A stretch of DNA of 64,000 nucleotides from an uncultured Elusimicrobia bacterium. GTDB lineage: Bacteria; Elusimicrobiota; Endomicrobiia; Endomicrobiales; CAIRNS01. The stretch lies in NCBI GenBank assembly GCA_903880015.1, contig CAIRNS010000028.1, forward strand, positions 1-64,000, written 5' to 3'. Position numbers and translations under genes: made by a program. The notes beneath the pieces were generated by a model, which saw only the letters and a program-made list of their open reading frames with translations, was not told where the DNA came from and did no database searches. Shown here one piece after another: positions 27,201 through 33,718 of the stretch. Positions within the stretch are counted from its first letter, which is position 1, and each line of letters opens with the position of its first letter.

Positions 27201-28384
27201 CGCAAAAAGTCGATGGTGCCACCGAGATTGTGGCCGGATATCCGTGGTTCGCCGAAAGCAGGAGCAGAGACATTTTTACCAGTATGTCCGGCATCCTGCT
27301 GGCTACCGGGCGTTCCGCTGAAGCCCGTGAGATGTTTGAATTCTTCGCCGCTCATCAACAGGGCGACGGTCTTATGCCGAACCGTATCCTAGCTGACGGA
27401 AAAGCAGAGTACAACACCGCGGATGGTTCTTTGTGGTATATAGAAGCGCTTGAGCAATATTATCAGCGCACTGGAGACAAAGAATTTATCATAAAGATGC
27501 AGCCCGTGGTAAACCGCATCATAGAATGCTATGCCCGTCCGCAGGGAGATATCCGTTTGGATACAGATGGGCTGGTGGTAACGCCTGCCCAGTGGACGTG
27601 GATGACTGCCGCTCCTCAGGGAATTACTTTCACGCCGCGAAACGGGAAAGCGGTGGAGATTCAGGCTCTGTTCTACAATGCGCTGGCTATCGTGGCCGAT
27701 ATTAACCGGTTGGCGCACGACCAAGCTCAGGCCGCCCAATGCGAAGAATTAAAAGCACGGGTAGGACAGGCTGTCAATACTCGATTCTTTGAAGAAGGAA
27801 GAGACTATCCCGCTGATGTGGTAGACGGTGATTCGCGCGGAAACGCTATTCGCCCAAACGCGGTCTTTCTGCTATCTCTCAGCAAAGTGGATGATCTGCT
27901 CCGTCAGGAACGCAAGGAAGCAATACTGAAAACTTTGGAAGAAGAATTGCTTACCCCGTACGGCGTGCGGACGTTATCGCCGCGCGATGAGCAATACACC
28001 GGTATGTATGACACGTTCCTGCCTCAAGAGATTAAAGACCGTGCCTATCATCAGGGCACGGCGTGGCCGTTCTTGATCGCTCATTACGCCCGTGCCAAGG
28101 CTAAGGTCAGGTCACAGGACAAAAATACTAAAAGGGAGATACTTTCCTCTATTAACAATCTGGTGCATATTCTGATAGCGAACAACACGCTCCCCGAGTT
28201 GTTCAGCGGCGATGAACCTCAAACGCCGGGCGGCGCGGTATCTCAGGCCTGGTCCGTGGCCGCGCTGCTTGAAGTGTATGATCTGCTCAAAGATTCATCC
28301 AAGCATTTCGCCCTGGTCACCGATCGCGACTTCGATGACGCCACCAACCCCGAGATCTACAAACACCTGTTCGGCGCCGGATAA
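15266..28384 (+). CDS. giant 4372-aa exported/membrane protein with glycogen-debranching C-terminus
   Basis: Uninterrupted 13.1-kb frame. Residues 1-27 are a signal peptide (KLTAILTLGAFSFSSILA). Residues 60-500 form an alpha/beta domain with QDLHCHPQVQ and ITGGFH motifs, loosely like ChaN/TraB folds. A membrane helix lies near 687-710. Two copies of a 147-residue module follow (795-942, 977-1124), then a Pro/Gln/Ala linker to 1200 and a helix near 1220. Two copies of a 350-residue domain (1252-1610, 2401-2747) may be degenerate nucleotidyltransferases. Between them lie two copies of a helical-plus-membrane module (1772-2045, 2109-2369) and a membrane cluster (1647-1733). Residues 2929-3800 are unrecognised, with a barrel-like stretch near 3640. 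Residues 3960-4360 match the amylo-alpha-1,6-glucosidase (GDE_C) domain: GYPWFAES at 3991, NTADGSLWYIEAL, TWMTAAP, VEIQALFYNAL, AYHQGTAWPF and LPELFSGD. The ending domain should hydrolyse or process alpha-1,6-branched glucans; the rest is structural or unknown. The location is inferred as envelope. Confidence 0.88.
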   Translation: MSNKYSFHKLTAILTLGAFSFSSILAEPLLSVTSIVEDRAKEVSLSAKINQETLPLNLGRIVESASNGSDALVILVQDLHCHPQVQKNIAGILAYFEGQHHLSGIFAEGAPAGKVDTTLLTTLPDKKIQAQVLKDFLEKGLISGVEYYAVTAAPDKLYGLEQWDVYQSNLARIKKIFSEQADAPRVTLELSSRVRELKERYCSRKAKRIERFVDAYIADVPANYKRIYSLARKVNTDVKEYPNFYRYLQIAERKKAIREHQLNKELKSYLKDLRGIVPFAIFQQLTSKLRDTGSNDSYRSLVEVANIYTPELSVYYPQLANFFQVIQLNHRVNPINLVLEERDFKRDLLARYAASPLEREILFIDEMARRLNDYAALKMSPEEFKYFSRNKGPFKALLVKYFGYEDVKDAVALIDNDDLNQYFTTNLNRDTIFLNNLTRNIGALPLSTDPFRATRDENLLGRLDSFKTIYVAITGGFHADLAAQLDRAGISYVSIVPNVTQNYDETIYRKLLAGKLNIADIASSAFAPALLALGMEPGTLNAFLWKWYKDAVSGGFSPRSVYEDIKGWIDANHIMASVSVKEDEAAGTYVLEINGQEYPFARTNGAGYEPVAVPDGSAFDADADGDPSFAEAVFTLPVPPAPTIRKPVSGRNKSGLAAILKNVRTTLYLRGFWPLSLPKIDLSKGKILLFITALYLAFSMAVMPFTSNTAHAAALNPRTPSVQVYNDPLYGSPHSVSDITAVQISGNSPRSPARSATLAPAAPVMPGSAVAQAKAPGVRDPATALRGAGVYHEADSGIPSGYLNIYTDPADPDVHFLTSRDRMIYLMQIHGTVYQFAFYGTEGQMVRAAGIIGNDSDHNDTVGPANARIWNIDTDKRMGGRLYEGRGVLVPLADPGLIGNPDAILAAEDFFGQPGVTARVTGKTTIVYINGKEYVYVPGALSIDWITGEMDLTPTPADVFDPIAAPKVKLIEIQSSQVAGYTKVYYDQHRSNSGVWMSPDGKMMVRELDGHFYDVGNMGYDALMLDEIGMKGNDRDSDGRIDPPYAKAALLNNHIYHGCGKLVPVLEDITDPAVQYSEYAVEDIYAEPGIETRVVSYRLPGGTINVTQVKYHGVWYRYIPGEFNRPPAATAAATQSPAQQTAAAQPTAQAQLSAQPGGIAPAQQPQTPAQSGVIAPTQQPQQAVVQAPAQPGAVAPAAVNNGAWFNNIINYLQNKFAWVIGAALIVTAMIFGKLRNKKDVIGNIADAPEGPLPDYSPNEKYLRSEYQAAFDALEGEMPDLIMVMTDNNPAKAQWCREYFGSRQGALKEVPFEVVSAPGQDTGRTLMEVFNTLRQEKFEELAVRYPALRGKRPDQLSVVILNVDGLDLNTFSRSLPATARGKTITPLDLSLANGIRSTQKLREQGRGGMVVMNPGAAYVGPMTRTGDITLVGANVSYEQMLQQQLPLMINNGRVRKLYHKFNDTQIENALEKTALTGMYHLSNMKLKQMQTFTGNMILSFDTPAKYQQFMEFAEIVCAQVNATYRNKSPPQFDMFTHLLIPLVMNSNGENPTGFFIKLRDAFGDENDRDFYKDFYQDLFLLYRRLFPQHFKNIQMTAFVPSDAVYTPISDANHPSVSSTRDQLLSLQHASQEAAPAPPAITSKKLQIRNILIFSLTSMAVALVINGIALAVIPAGAALLMIKGRPSNKLRFSDAFVFSAALLSVTLAAAGVLQLALLVAGSTLVVLISTFLNGRRQQRSRAAALAFTPSAPSRVQHTENSESSTTAGVSTPLDKSRELIEEWGQLLLNIKASAQDYDSMLLKAKKVMQLTLLSKKSFGPNTRPTAMLYRRLAELALETERRIAVERQDTPLPKSELGALDPLRDQFVSVHLYAIEYLHALDFSANLETLSSYIYHKQNWMERSGLMPLNRLIHGMTRGISVSRRSLQEQTRRVAGIGNFIVGPDNPLYDHSVTAAEINEYVHSLISKNSRYNVGIFESWYNRKGLQRTISIVTGLQSLLVAVPVLLTGNVGMLAAYGGTAGFIVIGILIPLATGLGLKIYLHWHFIRKGSNNSFYEAHTQASSRLLTGSPALKTSLERAISRKGRLSEAQNIIVKKEENGKTIFDVAQGCLDEWEDILQQSAGSALTENDLRRIRDNALEVMRVLPLTAASLQSPTIEQTVFVYNRFIELTEKTSVMILVLDETTKNEAGPEISSIKEIYEYAIEYFSILEQATNIAILSTYRIPKNAPWYILERLHVMDLVRILFFIGPGITVSKNRIFSSLARLTTLGNTIKPGLYANSTSSIAVGISRDIEAQRNSEYFEVGITDLWKVSKMLRKFQPIAVLIVPALEMVFFSMPLTWSVFVSFFVMGLGLSLVFHWVPILSNWLGIKYVPHKKLLAALSAVSPEGNVHSARDAILQKEYDELSSVMDPGKTMPDLVLVMTGSNNQQQGFMDYFEANMPASLSPVPCGFISTSGEGTGRPILDAFDFFASVRWEELRDRYPQLKGKDVSDLRIVVINVDGSDRDTLSQPLPLQVDGKELTPLDLALYNGVRAVQGLAQENRAGMVIQDPSTVYLGPLKRTGDITMIGSTVGYGQMLEQGSTLLLRDFNSGRVRKLFHAYDDAKIQNMLAKKTLRGLYQLDNKNVGQMQALTGDMIISFDEAAKFEKFMKFFTLVRKQVILPYRGQAPPDFDFILHLMIPYVMLYNKDDPMGMYAKLEETFAAFGDRNHFEEFYWDLFRLYEDLYAAIGNGIEINASIGTESVFTSIYCQPGRGQNALEEQLGRLSNVTDSGSARPRRFTQFGSPRDRGRGKPGGNNLIALQPSLSEEEEAFTRKKRDVNAIFLTVSQALPNSNISITAELEKIKDEGQLSRYISRVISGLDTYLRPRAKDPVIIDAIQRLGSIVTELTKTKIVPISGQGRALGSRGSENMSASRPRPDAPGLPASELNEQKRLVLEQLKELGVLRAREGGIPASLMRYSVETIKRRAAVLMAQGQPLNTSTIRTQETREQAKELARLEAAKSAGTYDESDFSHAVRSAGEMLQKIQNPLVLPAIVKHEIAQGLSTEDQKWLTSRAPLLAERSAVFVMSGTDDTAIAQMRGCAVLGMNVIGVSLLEPDASREQLRGYAYDDGRGQWKNYMINVPVEGVDVGVKVWAEPRWNDSNPLVVLHLELLSEQEQMTPRAKDIARLMAVNSPDDPERKTYEQILRGRGALSVISEGRPEFKEWVTSFDLPHKDFSVAVVQMNGADSIFASPRAVDDGYTSDMELNKIVYSLNLYNGDVVTAKAMDRKTAERVGVPANLLEYFAGDVDRIKAGLVTADVSSFVSDSEGSSMKFYLLYPEWNGTVYECSSLSMADSPVAMAKRYIEEMWMPAQPLKIAVPAPERTGVSSRQAQAASRLAPVVKLHSLTDLGRIAARIKMETPDVNTILLEPFSLRITAEDHLYGTISGYCVDPGLVDWNTEIARLGLAGNARADLSRVLESAEPSQNIGEMAQELNRFYVALQCYQALMKNMQFKNEFEQFVNNPEYGRESVNAARYLMAYRIMGMPPASAQEITGIANDPRNQQKWQLYVSVFAYMFFVARNQLRAEVAAAHQKNINVLFDYSVLTARNSADVVYHESFFSENNDKILISPVVDGKMRGEFVLNNGRLDPENGYAPTSAALQYWMREFGFDGVKISGISAYESVRDAYNSPTVFFARLAGAARGVKHDAILVVEPFMDQRHGHNSSGLVDAYTLIDVTDRNQLNRQRMSDEIGRRGKIWLRVLPSNKHVSDAYVDMCKQAREASLSDYVSFPLEQEEGEYTDIIGFLRSIIGDAVMGSEPVNEKGYFDQGYAQCGALRIPASALTALQTRPVEEFTLRSQIGTDTLMDLRVPGLAVLGVAYQFLKSAGDPGKRSLVHHSRNDDFFIKAFDVLARAGVTEKTAPEIWAYLNSLHSRALASPDDEMKVNRTIELFGFMQALQEAVSYAAYVSRGGTERSVDKKVFKKLLAAADSFIAQKVDGATEIVAGYPWFAESRSRDIFTSMSGILLATGRSAEAREMFEFFAAHQQGDGLMPNRILADGKAEYNTADGSLWYIEALEQYYQRTGDKEFIIKMQPVVNRIIECYARPQGDIRLDTDGLVVTPAQWTWMTAAPQGITFTPRNGKAVEIQALFYNALAIVADINRLAHDQAQAAQCEELKARVGQAVNTRFFEEGRDYPADVVDGDSRGNAIRPNAVFLLSLSKVDDLLRQERKEAILKTLEEELLTPYGVRTLSPRDEQYTGMYDTFLPQEIKDRAYHQGTAWPFLIAHYARAKAKVRSQDKNTKREILSSINNLVHILIANNTLPELFSGDEPQTPGGAVSQAWSVAALLEVYDLLKDSSKHFALVTDRDFDDATNPEIYKHLFGAG

Positions 28385-28422
28385 ATAGTTAGTGTTTTCT
28401 GTAATTGAATACGAAAGTGTGG

Positions 28423-29805
28423 TTATCGTTCGAGAGGCGAATTTCCTGAAGTGAATGTTCCCGTTTGGATGAGTTCTTCGATTTTAAAAACACCGAGTTT
28501 TCTGCCTTTGAGAAATCCAGCCCACGCCGATTCTGCCAGTACGCCGCTTTCTCTCAGGTCGAACAGCCATTCGTCTGCATGTTCGATAGGACCCGCCGGA
28601 TTGATGCCGGCATGAACATCCTGGAGCCATTCTCTATTAAGCTCTTCGTGTGTACCGACCGCCGGCGCAGTCAGGATGGGTAGGCCGAGCGCGCAATAGA
28701 ACGATAGTTCGCTTGGTTTTGTCCAGAGAACATCCGTGGATCGCAAAACAGCGTTGAACTGTTTGAGATACGAGTATACGTTTTCATGGTAAATGATCTC
28801 GATGCGGTCCCCGAAGAAACGCGACAAATCCAGGGAACAGATATACCGGATAAACTGCTCATAGACCTCCCGGTGAATGCCCGCCGAAAGGTATACCCGT
28901 ACCCGGCCCTCCGCTATTTTATGACGCAAACTGCGCAGAATTCTCTGCGCCATGCCCGCCTGCGCTCCTGATCCACCGACCGCGAAGGTCAGGGTTAAAC
29001 AGTCGGGTAATTGTTCCGGTGACGGGGAATTCCCTAGAAAATAATCAATCGATCTTTTATGGATATTATAAAAGTTGTTTTTTGGGTCCAGCCTCATAAG
29101 CCGGCCTAGCACATCACCTTTGAGTATTCCAAGATCCTCTTTGGACCCGATATTCTCTTTGGGGAGAGGAAATCCCGTCAAAAAAATATTTGCTTCCGGG
29201 ACGCCGTATAGCAGGAGCCGCTTTTTTACTTGTGAGCAGGGGGCTAGATAGCGAATACCGCTTGCGCGGGGATCGCGAGGAACCCAGATGCGATTGATAT
29301 CTGCATCGCAGAGCAGCAGATAATTATTTTGATCCTTATCGGCGAAGTGGTCGGCTGCTATGGCGGACGCGTAAAAGGTATGAATAGCCGGGGCGCTTTC
29401 CCGCCGCAGCGTGTCGACGACCGTTGCGCATAATCCCTTTTGTTTGATCAATTTCTCAAGATGCTTGACTCCGAAGGTGGGCGTCGACAAATCAAGCACG
29501 GGGTACATGGGAGGGATTGCCTGGGCACGATGCAGAAGCCAGAGAAATATTTTCCCTAGGACCGGCAGTTCGCCCGCTTTTGACATGAAATAATACAGTG
29601 AACGCACTTTCTCCCACATCCTGTATTCACCGTGCCCGCACAAATCGCGGGAGCCGTCGATGAGAATGTTCCCAATAGCGATATCCCGCAGTGTGTAGGC
29701 GGCCCGGGTATGCCCAAGGCCCATGAGGACAGTGATTACGAACGCTTTTCCCCGGCACCGGAGATGTGCGCAGTGATGGCCGGTGGGGTTACTTAAGCGA
29801 GCCGG
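28423..29805 (-). CDS. GT-B-type glycosyltransferase, MGDG-synthase/MurG-like
   Basis: 460 aa from the ATG at 29805, which overlaps the glgC end by 17 nt; the longer frame to 29925 lies inside glgC and is not conserved in style. The N-terminal strand FVITVLMGLGHTRAAYTL resembles GT28-type enzymes that start with a GHxxAA loop. The C-terminal half has GGSGAQAGMAQRIL and TKPSELSFYCALGLPILTAPAVGTHEE, the nucleotide-sugar-binding region of MurG/MGDG synthases. Donor and acceptor are unknown. Last gene of the island's minus-strand operon, ending 38 nt from the giant gene, tail to tail. Confidence 0.7.
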   Translation of the reverse strand, partial: PARLSNPTGHHCAHLRCRGKAFVITVLMGLGHTRAAYTLRDIAIGNILIDGSRDLCGHGEYRMWEKVRSLYYFMSKAGELPVLGKIFLWLLHRAQAIPPMYPVLDLSTPTFGVKHLEKLIKQKGLCATVVDTLRRESAPAIHTFYASAIAADHFADKDQNNYLLLCDADINRIWVPRDPRASGIRYLAPCSQVKKRLLLYGVPEANIFLTGFPLPKENIGSKEDLGILKGDVLGRLMRLDPKNNFYNIHKRSIDYFLGNSPSPEQLPDCLTLTFAVGGSGAQAGMAQRILRSLRHKIAEGRVRVYLSAGIHREVYEQFIRYICSLDLSRFFGDRIEIIYHENVYSYLKQFNAVLRSTDVLWTKPSELSFYCALGLPILTAPAVGTHEELNREWLQDVHAGINPAGPIEHADEWLFDLRESGVLAESAWAGFLKGRKLGVFKIEELIQTGTFTSGNSPLER

Positions 29806-31108
29806 CATGATTGTATTGGTCGGCGATAATGACGCTGTTGTCCGGAAGACGTGTGCCGCGCGGTATGATAACGATTCCGTTGATAATATGGAACGGAGAA
29901 TGGTCATCGTTCTTGACGAACACATCTTCGTCGGGACAACCGATGATGCGGGAACCTTTGCCGATCACGACATTCTTGTCGATGATCGCGCGCTTAATGG
30001 TAACTCCGCGTTGGATGCCGTAATTTTCGATCGGCCCGCCGGCAGCGGTCTGTTGAGTGTCATTGCCCATGATTACGGCTTCATCGATGGCACACCCGCT
30101 GTGCACATAAGTCCGTATGCCGACGATACTTCTTTGGATATGGGAAGAATGGATAATGGACCCTTCGCATATGATGGCCTTATCGATACGGCTGTCGAAG
30201 ATCTTGGGAGGCGTCAGTGATCGTTGATGCGTATAGATCGGCATGGCGGCATCATAGAAAGAGAACGGAGGATTTTCTCCAGCCAACTGCATGCTGGTGT
30301 TAAAATACGACGAAATTGTGCCGATATCTTCCCAATACCCTTCGAATTCATAGGCGTATATTCGATGCGTTGATATGATCTGCGGGAAAATGCCTTTTCC
30401 GAAATCGTGCTGCTCGCTGTTTTTCAAAACATCGAGGAGAACATGTTTGTTAAATATATAGAGCCCCATGGAACCGAGAATGTCCTTGCCGTCGCTATGG
30501 GCCTGGGGAAGCCGGAATTTTTTAATGATGTCTGGGTCTTCGGGTTTTTCATGAAAATCAATGATCCTTTTGTCCCCACCCACGCGAATGATGCCGCTTT
30601 TGGAAGCATCGCTGTCAGGCATGCGCAAGCACGACAGGGTAACGTCGGCGTTCTTTTCGATATGCTGTTCGAGTATCTTGGTAAGATCGACGCGGAAAAG
30701 CTGGTCGCCGGAAAGAATGAACACATAATCCGCGTCCAGCCCTTCGAGATACCGTATGCTCTGGCGAACGGCATCAGCTGTGCCTTGCGCGTAGTCATAG
30801 TTCGTCGGGCTTTGCTCCGCCGCCAGGATCTCAACGAAACGGCTGCCGAACGTATCGAATCGGTACGTTCTGGTGATATGCCGGTTGAGCCCGGCGCTTA
30901 AGAACTGCGTTAATACATAAATCATGCCGATGCCGGAATTGATGCAGTTGCTGATGGGAATGTCGATCAGGCGGTATTTCCCGCCCACCGATACCGCGGG
31001 CTTACAGCGGGATTTTGTCAACGGATACAGGCGCGACCCTCTGCCGCCGCCCAAGATAAGCGCGACTGTTTTATTACTCATGATCGAACGGGTGTCCTGT
31101 GATTTCAT
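29789..31108 (-). CDS. glgC: glucose-1-phosphate adenylyltransferase (ADP-glucose pyrophosphorylase)
   Basis: 439 aa. The ATG at 31108 overlaps the upstream stop as ATGA and has GAGGAG before it. LILGGGRGSRLYPLT and RCKPAVSVGGKYRLIDIPISNCINSG form the nucleotide-binding start, FHEKPEDP the middle, and FEGYWEDIGTI the sugar-phosphate site. A left-handed beta-helix end shows hexapeptide repeats (IIDKNVVIGKGSRI). It makes ADP-glucose from ATP and glucose-1-phosphate, the committed donor for bacterial glycogen. No glycogen synthase is next to it, so ADP-glucose may feed a neighbouring glycosyltransferase or a synthase elsewhere. Confidence 0.95.
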   Translation of the reverse strand: MKSQDTRSIMSNKTVALILGGGRGSRLYPLTKSRCKPAVSVGGKYRLIDIPISNCINSGIGMIYVLTQFLSAGLNRHITRTYRFDTFGSRFVEILAAEQSPTNYDYAQGTADAVRQSIRYLEGLDADYVFILSGDQLFRVDLTKILEQHIEKNADVTLSCLRMPDSDASKSGIIRVGGDKRIIDFHEKPEDPDIIKKFRLPQAHSDGKDILGSMGLYIFNKHVLLDVLKNSEQHDFGKGIFPQIISTHRIYAYEFEGYWEDIGTISSYFNTSMQLAGENPPFSFYDAAMPIYTHQRSLTPPKIFDSRIDKAIICEGSIIHSSHIQRSIVGIRTYVHSGCAIDEAVIMGNDTQQTAAGGPIENYGIQRGVTIKRAIIDKNVVIGKGSRIIGCPDEDVFVKNDDHSPFHIINGIVIIPRGTRLPDNSVIIADQYNHAGSLK

Positions 31109-32262
31109 GAAGCGCTCCTCTCTATGATCCTGCTCTTGTCGCCGATAGTTATGCTGCGTCCGCGCCAGCGGACGATCGAACTGAAGATGGGGACGAAATA
31201 GATGATACCAAGCAGCAGGTCTTTAACTACAATGGCCAGCGGATACGCCGCGATGATCCACAGCTTTCTCCGGTCCAATTCGTTAACGACCCGGAAGTTC
31301 ACGTATTCCAGCAGCATCTTACCTGCATAGGCGGCCGCGAACAGTTGTATGCCGTCACGGCCGAGAATAATTGCCGCGAAGAGAGCGATAAATAACGGAT
31401 TTATCAGTATCTCCAGCAGATATATCTTCCTGTCGATATGGTATCTCATCTTCGCCCAACGGCTGGCCCTTGCGCAAAATGACCGGACGGTGGTCGTGCT
31501 ATTGTAATTGGTGATCCACGTAAAATTAGTGGATAGGGGAATGCCGGCGCGCGTATAGACATCACCCATGCAATAATCTTCGGCCAGGTATTCCTTGAAA
31601 TACCCGAATCCGCCAAACGTGTTCAAAGCGTCTCTTTCGATCAACATGGACTTTCCCACAATGATCGGCCTGCTAAATAAACGCCAGGCAGTGATAACGT
31701 TAGGTGATACAAAAAAGTTGATATACGCGTTCTCCATAAGGCTGCCCACGGTTCCGCTGCCGCCGCCGGTGATGGGCGAAAAAACGATCTTGGATCCTTT
31801 AGCGGCGTACTCGCCGACCAGCATATTAAGCGAATCGGGCAGAACCCGGGTATTTGAATCGCTGACCCAATAGAGTTCCCCATGGGAATCAGCCGCCATT
31901 TTCTCTAACGTTTCTATCTTGGGATTAAGTATTTTGTGTGTGCCCGTATCAACTATCCTGGTGGGAATGTGACGGTATTTCTGCTGTATTTCCCGCAGAA
32001 AGCCGACCACTTCATCTTGCAGAGAATCAACGCCAAACACTATTTCATAACGGGGATAATCCAGCGTGTAGAAGCTTTCCAGGTTATCGCCAAGTCCATC
32101 TTCAAAATTCTTTATTGGTTTTAAAATACTTACTCTAGGGTAATAGGACAAAGGAGGGGTATCCGAAGCCCGTGCCCTTTTGCATTGGACGGTTTGCAAG
32201 GTGTAGAGCACAAGGACGCTAAACGACACAGCAAGAATGATAACAAAAGCGGTCAATAACAT
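31105..32262 (-). CDS. GT21-like (ceramide glucosyltransferase/HpnI-type) membrane glycosyltransferase
   Basis: 385 aa. An N-terminal membrane helix is followed by VSILKPIKNFEDGLGDNLESF, the usual GT21 opening. The catalytic motifs are SDSNTR (DxD-like), EDY (about residue 230) and RASRW, matching the D, D, D, (Q/R)xxRW pattern. Three or more C-terminal membrane helices follow. The family transfers glucose or N-acetylglucosamine to lipid acceptors such as ceramide or hopanoids. It is coupled to glgC by a 4-nt overlap, so the ADP-glucose made next door is a candidate donor, although GT21 enzymes usually use UDP-sugars. Confidence 0.85.
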   Translation of the reverse strand: MLLTAFVIILAVSFSVLVLYTLQTVQCKRARASDTPPLSYYPRVSILKPIKNFEDGLGDNLESFYTLDYPRYEIVFGVDSLQDEVVGFLREIQQKYRHIPTRIVDTGTHKILNPKIETLEKMAADSHGELYWVSDSNTRVLPDSLNMLVGEYAAKGSKIVFSPITGGGSGTVGSLMENAYINFFVSPNVITAWRLFSRPIIVGKSMLIERDALNTFGGFGYFKEYLAEDYCMGDVYTRAGIPLSTNFTWITNYNSTTTVRSFCARASRWAKMRYHIDRKIYLLEILINPLFIALFAAIILGRDGIQLFAAAYAGKMLLEYVNFRVVNELDRRKLWIIAAYPLAIVVKDLLLGIIYFVPIFSSIVRWRGRSITIGDKSRIIERSAS

Positions 32263-32365
32263 GCTTGAATTATAGCGCTTTACTGTTATCTTAAAATAAA
32301 GATTATGTTAGGTTTGTATTAAGCCGGGAACGAGGCAAGGGGCGGCAGGTGGTTCGAAGGATAGA

Positions 32366-33082
32366 CTAGGGAATGACTTTAAGATCCGCCGAACCGTCTT
32401 CCTGTATGATATACAGATATGAAGGATGGTTATTCCAGCAGCCGATGTTAATATATTCACAATTATCCTGCTTGAGCTTGTAGACAAAGTGGGTATGTCC
32501 GCATATGATGACATCACTGTTCTTTTTCTTCGCATACGCAATGGCATATTCCCCGATCTGTTCGGTCATGCGCATCCAATTATCAGCAAATTTAAAAAGC
32601 ATTTGATCAAAAAAGTGTGATGATACATAGCGCTGCAGCGATGTGTAGAACGCTGCCAGAAGCCTTCCTAAATAATCATTGCTGGTTATAAAACTGTCGA
32701 ATTGATGCCCGTGGAGCGCGATGAACTTTCGTCCGTTCACTTCCCACTCATGCTCTTTGAGCGCCGGGATGCCGATCAACTGAGCCATGAAATGAAAGAA
32801 TTTGATATCGTGGTTGCCTTCAAGCCAGACGACTTCCACTCCCCGCCGCGAAATTTTCCCGATATGTTCAAGCAGTTCCCAGTGGGAGCTGGTAAGGTTG
32901 CGGAAATTCAGGTCCTCGAACATATCCCCGGCGATAATAAGCCGCTTGAAACGATACTCTTTGAGCGTGCACAGCAGATCATACGCCCGGCTCATCGGCG
33001 ATCCGAGATGAACGTCAGAAAACAAGATGGTATTTACTGTGGTGATCGTATTCATGGTGTCTGCGCTGGTTTTGGCCATCAT
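32366..33082 (-). CDS. calcineurin-like metallophosphoesterase, LpxH-like
   Basis: 238 aa with AAGGGGA upstream of tandem ATG codons at 33082/33079. Metal-binding motifs are DVHLG, GDMFEDLN, GNHD and GHTH, the order of UDP-2,3-diacylglucosamine hydrolase and related enzymes. It may cleave a pyrophosphate or phosphate bond in a lipid or nucleotide-sugar intermediate. It is 103 nt upstream of the GT21 gene on the same strand, so probably co-transcribed. Confidence 0.88.
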   Translation of the reverse strand: MMAKTSADTMNTITTVNTILFSDVHLGSPMSRAYDLLCTLKEYRFKRLIIAGDMFEDLNFRNLTSSHWELLEHIGKISRRGVEVVWLEGNHDIKFFHFMAQLIGIPALKEHEWEVNGRKFIALHGHQFDSFITSNDYLGRLLAAFYTSLQRYVSSHFFDQMLFKFADNWMRMTEQIGEYAIAYAKKKNSDVIICGHTHFVYKLKQDNCEYINIGCWNNHPSYLYIIQEDGSADLKVIP

Positions 33083-33310
33083 TGTCCCCTTGTATCAATT
33101 ATCTAAAAAAATATCAATAGTTTGCGAGAGGAGGGGGCGCTGCTGCAGCTCGCGAGAGAGGTGCTGATGTATTTCACGCCTTTTCGTTAGGCAGCAAGGG
33201 CAGTTTTCGATGAGTGATCGGCTGAAGTGGCTGATCTTGAAAGTTAGTGTTTTCTCATCTTTTTTGCCGTTCTTTTGCGCATTATAGTATACACCATTGC
33301 TCTTAACTGA

Positions 33311-33718
33311 CTACTCGTTAGAAGGAAGTTTTGTCTTTACCCAAACGAGGAATCTTTCTGTGTGCTTCATGATCTCTAAAGCGTCTGGAGCATTACATAG
33401 AGTATCCATGTATTCAACCAGGGTTTTCTTTCTTATTACAGCCAAGGCATGTTTTGCCTGGGCCGTGCCGTCTGGTATAAGCTCAATCAAAAGCCCAACC
33501 GCATCCTCATGGTTCTGGCTTGAACTTACTACGCCATGACGGTAAACAAGGACCGCGTCAATCCCGGAAATAATCGCGTGTATTCCATTTAACGCGGCCG
33601 CATCATAATTATGATCATCATAGCACTGTTTCATAACTGCGCTGAACTGCTGCGCCTTCTTGAAGTAATTAATGTACGAAGTCTTGTCCCTTCCTTTACG
33701 CGGTCTTTTACCTACCAT
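33311..33718 (-). CDS. HEPN-domain protein, putative toxin of HEPN/MNT pair
   Basis: 135 aa, helical and basic at the N-terminus (KRPRKGRDK). NYDAAALNGIHAIISGIDAVL and SQNHEDAVGLL resemble the paired helices of HEPN proteins. The catalytic Rx4-6H motif of HEPN RNases is not clear, so toxicity is uncertain. It overlaps the upstream nucleotidyltransferase gene by 11 nt, the classic antitoxin-first order. It sits at the right end of the island. Confidence 0.7.
   Translation of the reverse strand: MVGKRPRKGRDKTSYINYFKKAQQFSAVMKQCYDDHNYDAAALNGIHAIISGIDAVLVYRHGVVSSSQNHEDAVGLLIELIPDGTAQAKHALAVIRKKTLVEYMDTLCNAPDALEIMKHTERFLVWVKTKLPSNE

Noticed and set aside
28386-33260. 14-nt match AGTTAGTGTTTTCT at about 28390 and 33243
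   Set aside because: It is too short to separate from chance, and no flanking similarity was found.
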